Part shown: one piece after another, positions 53,207 to 61,500 of the stretch | Position numbering within the stretch: the stretch's first letter is position 1 | How the letters are laid out: each line of letters opens with the position of its first letter | Assembly: GCA_017511805.1 (NCBI GenBank) | Contig: JAFWJA010000002.1 | Location: 43,620 to 107,619, forward strand | Length of the DNA stretch: 64,000 nucleotides | Direction: 5' to 3' | DNA from: Bacilli bacterium | GTDB taxonomy: Bacteria > Bacillota_I > Bacilli_A > RF39 > UBA660 | The notes under the pieces: generated by a model | The model's input: only the letters and a program-made list of their open reading frames with translations | The model's database searches: none | Told to the model about the DNA's origin: nothing | Translations under genes and position numbers: made by a program

Positions 53207-54163
53207 ATGAAAGAATTATTTAAGGAAATATATAAAAAGATAAAGGAATATGACAAAATAGTTATAGCAAGACATATAGGTGCAGATCCTGATGCTTTAG
53301 GAAGTACAATTGGATTAAAAGAATTAATCTTAAATACGTTCCCAGAAAAGAAAGTATCGGTTATTGGTGTATATTCATCTGTATTTAAATATATGGGTAG
53401 AATGGACAAACTAAATGAAAAAGAAATAGGTGAATCTTTATTAATAGTTTGTGATACACCAAATATAGCAAGAATAGATGGAATTACTAATCCAAGAGAT
53501 TTTGCGTATGTAATTAAAATAGATCATCATCCTATTATAGATAAGTTTGAAGATTTAAAATGGGTTGATACAAGTGCATCTTCTGTATGTCAAATGTTAA
53601 TAGAACTATCTTATGAAACAAGATTAAAAATGAATAAAGAAGCAGCTGAGAAATTATATATGGGTCTTGTTTCAGATACTAACAGATTTTTATATGATTA
53701 TACATCACCTAAAACATTTATGTTGGTATCAAAACTTATTTCTGATACTAAAATAGATATTAAACCTTTATATGACAATTTATATAGTAGACCATTAATA
53801 GATGTTAGATTCCTTGGTTATGTAGCTCAAAGTATGACAGTAACTGAAGGAGGTCTTGGTTATTTAACTATTAGTGATGAAGTAATTCAAAGATTTGGTG
53901 GAGATACTGCTTTATCTGGGAATATAATAGGGTCTTTTAATAATATTAATGAAGTTCTAGTATGGGTAATATTTACTGAAGATAAGAAGAATAACTTGAT
54001 AAAAGTTAATGCTAGAAGTAGAGGGCCTGAAATACATACAGTATTAGAAAAATTTGGTGGTGGAGGTCATCCAATGGCTTCAGGAGCTAGATTAACTAAT
54101 GCTGAAGATATAGATAAAGTAATTAAAGCATTAGAAGAGGTATGTAAGAATTACCGTAAATAA
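53207..54163 (+). CDS. nrnA: DHH-family phosphoesterase NrnA (nano-RNase / pAp phosphatase)
   Basis: The 318-residue protein has the DHH domain metal ligands in RHIGADPDALGS (His23, Asp27, Asp29), CDTP (Asp83) and DHHP (106-109). The DHHA1 domain ends with GGGGHPMASGA, which binds the substrate. NrnA degrades two- to five-nucleotide RNAs and converts pAp to AMP. A c-di-AMP or pGpG hydrolase role is possible because such DHH proteins overlap in activity. Length matches NrnA (about 313). Confidence 0.9.
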   Translation: MKELFKEIYKKIKEYDKIVIARHIGADPDALGSTIGLKELILNTFPEKKVSVIGVYSSVFKYMGRMDKLNEKEIGESLLIVCDTPNIARIDGITNPRDFAYVIKIDHHPIIDKFEDLKWVDTSASSVCQMLIELSYETRLKMNKEAAEKLYMGLVSDTNRFLYDYTSPKTFMLVSKLISDTKIDIKPLYDNLYSRPLIDVRFLGYVAQSMTVTEGGLGYLTISDEVIQRFGGDTALSGNIIGSFNNINEVLVWVIFTEDKKNNLIKVNARSRGPEIHTVLEKFGGGGHPMASGARLTNAEDIDKVIKALEEVCKNYRK

Positions 54164-54190
54164 AAAATAGTATTAATTTTTAATTATTTT

Positions 54191-54199
54191 TGATATAAT
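54191..54199 (+). promoter_or_regulatory. Extended -10 promoter of SPFH gene
   Basis: TGA-TATAAT. The roughly 70-base leader holds a small hairpin, GAATCAT / ATGATTC (54212-54233), and ends with AAGGAGG before the ATG at 54273. Confidence 0.55.
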
Positions 54200-54272
54200 T
54201 ATAACTAGTAGGAATCATACGTATTAATGATTCAAACTAAGATAATAAAGCTGAATTGTAAGGAGGAAAATT

Positions 54273-55376
54273 ATGGGATTAATTTTAGCTAGTTTAAGTG
54301 CTGCTACTAAGGTAGTAGGTGATCAATTTAAGGAAGTTGTTAAATGTCCTGCAAGTGATCAAAAAGGTGTTATAATTCAAAGGGGTGTAGTAGAACATGG
54401 TTCAGGTAATTTAAACCCTACAGAAGGAGTAATATCAGCTGGTTCAAAAATCATTGTTCCACAAGGAATGGCTATGATGATTGTTGAAAATGGTAGAGTA
54501 GTAGAATTTTCTGCTGAACCAGGGGAATTTATATGGGATAATTCTAGTGAACCATCAATATTTACTGGTAAATTAGGAAAAAGTATAATTGATTCAATTA
54601 AAACTATTGGTCAAAGAATTACATATGGAGGGCATCCAGCAAAAGACCAAAGAGTTTATTATGTTAATATTAAAACAATTACTGGAAATGCATTTGGTTC
54701 TCAACAACCTGAGGTAGTTGCAGATCCATTATATGGAAGTGTTGAAGTAACTTATAATGGTGAATTCTCATTTAGAGTAGATGATCCAGTTATTTTAGTA
54801 AATGGTTATATAGGAACTAATCCTGTAGATACAGTAACATTTGATGATATTTTTACTAATGAAGGAGAAAATCAATTAAAATCTAAATTTGCTCAAAAGA
54901 TTAGTGAAGCAATAGCTAGAGTAATGACTGAAGAACAAGTTCCATTTAATTTGATTCAAACTAAGAAATCAGCTATAACTGATGTTATGAATGATTTATT
55001 AGATGAAGAATGGAGAGAAAAATACGGTATTATTGTTGATGATGTATCATTAAGAATAAATGCATCTGAAGAAGCTAAAGAAAGAATAGCTAAGATGGAT
55101 ACTAATTATGCTACTACTAAGAGAATGAGTGAATTATATGGTAGTGCTAAAGAATATGCAGCTAGTCAAGGTTTATTAAATGCATCTGAAAATGCTAATG
55201 GAGCAATGGGTGGATTTGTTGGATATAATATGGCAGCAGGTGCAGGTCAAGCTATTCAAGGTGGTGCAGTAGCTGGAGGAGCAGCTCAACCAGCTGGTAA
55301 AAAATGTCCAAACTGCAATGCTGATAATAAAGCAACTGCTAAATTCTGTGCTGAATGTGGCAATCAATTTGAATAA
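54273..55376 (+). CDS. SPFH-domain protein with C-terminal zinc ribbon (YdjI-like)
   Basis: The 367-residue protein resembles B. subtilis YdjI. An N-terminal SPFH/band-7-like domain (about 25-290) contains ESGKIIVPQG-like VISAGSKIIVPQGMAMMIVENGRV and EEWREKYGIIVDDVSLRI. A Gly/Ala-rich linker follows, then a zinc ribbon with Cys345, Cys348, Cys359 and Cys362. YdjI-type proteins act at the membrane with phage-shock-like partners; no such partner gene is adjacent here. There is no membrane segment. The gene has its own promoter and terminator. Confidence 0.85.
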   Translation: MGLILASLSAATKVVGDQFKEVVKCPASDQKGVIIQRGVVEHGSGNLNPTEGVISAGSKIIVPQGMAMMIVENGRVVEFSAEPGEFIWDNSSEPSIFTGKLGKSIIDSIKTIGQRITYGGHPAKDQRVYYVNIKTITGNAFGSQQPEVVADPLYGSVEVTYNGEFSFRVDDPVILVNGYIGTNPVDTVTFDDIFTNEGENQLKSKFAQKISEAIARVMTEEQVPFNLIQTKKSAITDVMNDLLDEEWREKYGIIVDDVSLRINASEEAKERIAKMDTNYATTKRMSELYGSAKEYAASQGLLNASENANGAMGGFVGYNMAAGAGQAIQGGAVAGGAAQPAGKKCPNCNADNKATAKFCAECGNQFE

Positions 55377-55377
55377 A

Positions 55378-55406
55378 AAAGAAGTCAAAATGACTTCTTT
55401 TTTTTT
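55378..55406 (+). terminator. Terminator after SPFH gene
   Basis: The 10-bp stem AAAGAAGTCA / TGACTTCTTT with a 3-base loop and nine T residues. Confidence 0.9.
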
Positions 55407-55498
55407 ATTTGATTTTTCTTTACGTAAACCTGTGGAAAACTATAAAAAATGAATAAAAAAAATATTCTTCTTTTTTGCCTAAAATTCCTTTATTTTAA

Positions 55499-55527
55499 TT
55501 GACTTTTTAAGTAAAAATTGATACGAT
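55499..55527 (+). promoter_or_regulatory. Promoter of terminal giant repeat protein
   Basis: TTGACT (55499-55504), 17 bp, TACGAT (55522-55527). AAGGAG (55543-55548) precedes the ATG at 55559. A TATAAT at 55537-55542 is too near the ribosome site to be the main -10. Confidence 0.5.
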
Positions 55528-55558
55528 AATTATAGTTATAATAAGGAGTATAGGGTGT

Positions 55559-58500
55559 ATGAAAAAAAGAGTATTTTTATTATTATTTTTATTAATGTTT
55601 TTAACAAATATTGGTGTAGTTAATGCTGCGTCAAAAAATATAGAAGTAACAAATTTTAAAGTAAAGGAAAAAAGTGGAACTGTTTTAGTAGAAGCAATTA
55701 ATTTTTCTAATAATATATTATCAAGTAATATCACTTTTAATAAAAAAGATGATTTTGTTTTGTTTGAATTTAAAGTAAAGAATAATGAAAGTGATCAATA
55801 TAAAATAAAATCAATAAAAGATAATAATACAAATAATAATATTTCTATAGAATACTCTTTTGATACTGATTTTATGCCTAAGGGTGAATATAAAGTAGTA
55901 ACAATGAAAGTTACTTATGTAAAACAATTGAAAAATGTAGATAAAGTATCATTAAATAATTTAATAATTACTTTAAATATGGAAAATGATAAAGAAGATG
56001 AAATAATAATAAACCCTACTACTGGAGATGCAATATTACATTATTTAGTTATGTTAATAATAGCACTAACAGGCTTAATATTAATAATAGTTAAGAAAAG
56101 AAAGAAAATAGGAAAAGTACTAATGGTACTCGCTATAATATTATTACCATTAGGAGCAATAGCAAGAGAAGAATATAAAATAGAAATAAAATTTATAAAT
56201 ATAGATTTAATAGGAGAATTTGAAAAGTTTAATATAACAATAGATCCAAGTAATGGAAATGATCCAATTGTTAAAGAAGTAACATATGGAGATCCAATTG
56301 GAGAATTACCACCAGATCCAAGTAAAGAAGGATATGACTTTGAAGGATGGGAAGATGAGAATGGTGAAGAAGTTACACCAGATACAATAATAACTGGTGA
56401 AAAAGAAGTTAAAGCAAAATATACACCAATTAAATATAACATAACATATGATTTAAGAGATGGAAGTTTACCAAGTGGAAAAGAAAATCCAGAAGAATAT
56501 ACAATAGAAGATGAAATAACACTAGTTAATCCAACAAAAGAAGGAAAAACATTTGCAGGATGGACTGGAAGTAATGGAACGTCACTACAAACAAGAGTAA
56601 CTATTAGTAAAGGTTCAACTGGAAATAAATCTTATACAGCTAATTATTCAGAAAATGGTCCAGCAATGTATTCAGTAACTCATAAATATCAAAATAGTGA
56701 TTTAGTAACATATGAAGAAGATATTGAAAACTTAGAGGGAGCAATAGGGACTACAGTATCACCAAGTTTAAAAGCAAGAACAGGTTATAAGACCCCTGAA
56801 GTTCAATCTATAACTTTAGGTACAGAAGAAAATAGTGTTACATATATATATGATAGAGAGAGTTATACATTCGTTATAACAGATAGAACATATATTGCAG
56901 AGGGAACAACAGAAGATGGAACATATATATATGACACACCAATAACAGTAATAGCAATAGATAGACCAGGATATGATTTTAAATGGTCAGATGGAAATAA
57001 AGAATTAAATAGAACAATAAATATATCAGAAAATATAGAATTAACACCAATCTATACAGCAAAGAATAATACACCATATAAAGTAGAACATTATAAACAA
57101 AATTTAAATGATGGAGAATATTCATTAGCAAGTACACAAAATTTAGAAGGAACAACAGGTTCAAAAGTAAGACCAGCAGTAAATACATATGAAGGATTTA
57201 AATCACCTTTAACAGAAGAAGTAGAAATAGCAGGTGATGGATCTACAGTAGTAGTATATAGATATGATAGAGAAATATATCCATTTGAAATAACAGATAG
57301 AACTAATATAGATGAAAGTGTAACTACACCAAATGGAGAATATCCATATGGAACAGAGATAACTATAAAGGCAGAAGTATTACCAGGATATGATTTTGAA
57401 TGGTCAGATGGAAATAAAAATCCAGAAAGAACAATAGAATTAACAGGATCAACATCATTAACACCAGTATATACACCAAAGACAAATATAGCGTATAAAG
57501 TAGAACATTATAAAATGGATATAGGTGGTGAAAACTATTCATTAGCAGAAATTGAAAATAAAACTGGAACAGCAGGTGCTTCTATAACCCCAGCAGTTAA
57601 GTCTTATAAAGGATTCACATCGCCAGAAACTCAAACAACAAATATAAATGGAGATGGAAGTACAGTAGTAAGATATGATTATACTAGAAATAAATATCAA
57701 GTAACATTTGAAAATCCAGATGATATAGTAGAAGGAGATTTATCAGGAGAATACTATTATGGAGAAGAAATAAAAGTAACTGCTAAAGATAAAGAAGATA
57801 GTACATTTGATGGTTGGTCAAATGGAGAAAAGAAAAAAGATATAACAATTACAGTTTCCGATGAAGACATAACAATTAGTCCAATATATACAACAAGTAC
57901 AGAAAAAACTTATAAAATAATTCATAAGTATGCAAAATTAACAGGTGGATATGAAGAAGTAACAGTTTCATCAGTAGGTACAGTAGGAAGTACAATACCA
58001 GCACCAAGACAACCAAAAACAGGTTTTGTTAATCCAGAAGAACAAAATATAACAATAACAGAAGATGGAAAAGCAAGTGTAACATATACATATGAAAGAG
58101 AAAAATATTCATTTAGTATAACAGATAGAGAAAATATAGATTCTACATCTACAGAAGATGGAGAATATCTATATGGAACACCAATAATAATAAAAGCAAA
58201 TCCAGTTGAACACTATACATTCTCATGGTCAGATGGAGTAACAGATTATACAAGAACATTTAATTTAACAGAATCAACAACATTAACACCAGTATATACT
58301 CCAATTACTTATGATATTGTATTTAATAAAAATGCAAATGATGCGACTGGTACTATGAATAAACAAGTAGTAAGTTATAATGAAGAAACAACATTAAATG
58401 AAAATACATTTGTTAGACCAGGTTATACATTTGTAAGATGGAATACAGATAGTGATGGAAGTGGAACACCATATGAAGATAAAACACCAATAAAGAACTT

Positions 58501-61500
58501 ATTATTATCTGGAACAATGACATTATATGCAGAATGGAGTGCAAATACTAATACACCATATAAAGTAGTACATAAATATGCAAAAGTAATGGGTGGATAT
58601 GATGATGAAGTTGAACCATTAACAGGTAAAACTGATACAGAAATAACTCCATCGGTAAAACCAAGAGAAGGATTTATTACACCAGAAAGACAAACAACTA
58701 CTATTAAGGGTGATGAAAGTACTGTAGTAGAGTACTATTATGAAAGAGAAACATTTACATTCACTATAAGTGATAGAACATATATAGATGAAACTGTATC
58801 AACTCCAAATGGAACATATCCATATGATTATCCAGTAACATTAAAAGCAATAAATAGACCAGGATATGATTTTGTATGGTCAGATGATGAAACAGAATAT
58901 GAAAGAACAATAAATATAAGAGATTCTATAATATTAGGTTTAATCTATACAGCGAGAACTGATACACCATATAAGGTAATACATAAATATGCAAAAGTAG
59001 GAGAAGGTTATGATGAAGTAGAAGAACCATTCACAGGAACAACAGATACGTCTGTTACTCCATCAGTAATTCCAAGACTAGGATTTATAACACCATCTAC
59101 CCAAACAGTAAATATAGATGGAGATGGATCAAGAGTAGTAACATATGTATATGAAAGAGAAACATATCCATTCAGCATAACAGATAGAACATACATAGAT
59201 GAAAGTGTATCAACACCAGATGGAACATATGTCTATGAATATCCAATAGTAATTAAAGCAGTAGAAAGACCAGGATATGACTTTAAATGGAATGATGATA
59301 ATACTAATTATCAAAGAGAATTTGACTTAGTAGGAGAAGCAGAATTCACACCTATTTATACAGCAAGAACTGATACAGCATATAAAGTAGTACATAAATA
59401 TGCGAAAGTAATGGGTGGATATGATGAAATAGAAAATGAATATACTGGAACAACAGATACATCTGTTACTCCATCAGTAATTCCGAGACTAGGATTTATA
59501 ACACCATCTACTCAAACAGTAAATATAGATGGAGATGGATCCAGAGTAGTAACATATGTATATGAAAGAGAAACATATCCATTCATCATAACAGATAGAA
59601 CATACATAGATGAAAGTGTTACAACAGAAAATGGAACTTATGTCTATGAATATCCAATAGTAATAAAAGCAATAGAAAGACCAGGATATGACTTTAAGTG
59701 GAATGACGATAATACTAATTATGAAAGAGAATTTGAATTAGTAGGAGAAGCAGAGTTCACACCTATTTATACAGCAAGAACAGATACAGCATATAAAGTA
59801 GTACATAAATATGCGAAAGTAGGAGAAGGTTATGATGAAGTAGAAGAACCATTCACAGGAACAACAGATACATCTGTTACTCCATCAGTAATCCCAAGAA
59901 CAGGATTTGTTTCACCAGAAACCCAAACAGTAAATATAAATGGAGACGGAAGCACAGTAGTAACATATGTGTATGAAAGAATAACATATTCATTTAGTAT
60001 AACAGATAGAACATATATAGATGAAAGTGTTACAACAGAAAATGGAACATATGTCTATGAATATCCAATAGTAATGAAAGCAATAGAAAGACCAGGATAT
60101 GACTTTAAATGGAATGATAATAATACTAATTATCAAAGAGAATTTGAACTAGTAGGAGAAGCAGAATTTACACCTATTTATACAGCAAGAGAAGATACAG
60201 CATATAAAGTTATCCACAAGAAACAAAAGATAACATTAGATGGATATGAAGTAGCAGAAACAGAAGATTTAACAGGAACAACAGATACATCTGTAACACC
60301 AGCAGTAAAGAATTACCCAGGTTTCACAGCTCCAGCAACCCAAACAGTAAATATTGATGGAGATGGATCAAGGGTAGTAACATATGAATATACAAGAAAT
60401 AGTTATACTTTATCATTTGATAATAGTGAATATGTTAACTCTACAAAAGTAGCTGGTTCATATCCATATGAAACAGAAGTAACAATAAGTCCAAAAGAAA
60501 AAGTAGGATATACATTTAGTAAATGGTCAAATAATGAAACAAGTAATCCATATACATTTAAAATATTAGGTGATATAACAATAACACCAATCTATACACC
60601 AAATACAAATACACCATACAAGGTAGTACATAGATATGCAAAAGTAGGTGGTGGTTATGATGATATAGAAGAACCATTTACAGGAACAACAGATACAGAA
60701 GTAACACCAGCAGTAATTCCAAGAACAGGATTTGTTTCACCAGAAACCCAAACAGTGAATATAGATGGTGATGGATCAAGAGTTGTTACTTATGTATATG
60801 AAAGATTAACATATGCATTTACAATTAGCGATAGAACATATATAGATGAAACAGTTTCTACAGAAAACGGAACATATGTCTATGAATATCCAATAACAGT
60901 AAAAGCAGTTAATAGACCAGGATATGACTTTAAGTGGAGTGATAATGATACAAATTATGAAAAAGAATTTGAATTAAATGGAATAACAACATTATCAACA
61001 ATATATACAGCAAGAGAAGATACAGCATATAAAGTAGTACATAAATATGCGAAAGTAAGTAGTGGTTATGATGAAGAAGAAGAACCATTCACAGGTAAAA
61101 CAGATACATCCGTAACACCAGCAGTAAAACCAAGAACAGGATTCACAAGCCCAAGTACACAAACAGTTAACATAAACGGAGATGGAAGTACAGTAGTAAC
61201 ATATGTGTATGAAAGATTAACATATTCATTTAGTATTGAAGATAGAAAATATATAGATGAAACATCATCTACACCAAATGGAAGTTATGTATATGAATAT
61301 CCAATAACAGTAAAAGCAGTTAATCGTCCGGGATATGACTTCAAGTGGAGTGATGATGATACAAATTATCAAAAAACATTTGATTTAACAGGAATAACAA
61401 CATTATCAACAATATATACAGCAAGAACAGATACAGCATATACAGTACTTCATATGACACAAAAACTAGACGGAACATATGAACAAAGAGAAAAAGAAGA

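Noticed and set aside
54163..54190. Terminator after nrnA
   Set aside because: Only a weak, AT-only partial hairpin can be drawn; not strong enough to call.
55425..55470. DnaA-box-like CTGTGGAAAAC in an AT-rich gap, possible origin
   Set aside because: Only one imperfect box is present and no dnaA, dnaN or rpmH genes are near. A TTATCCACA inside the giant gene near 60210 is coding and alone.
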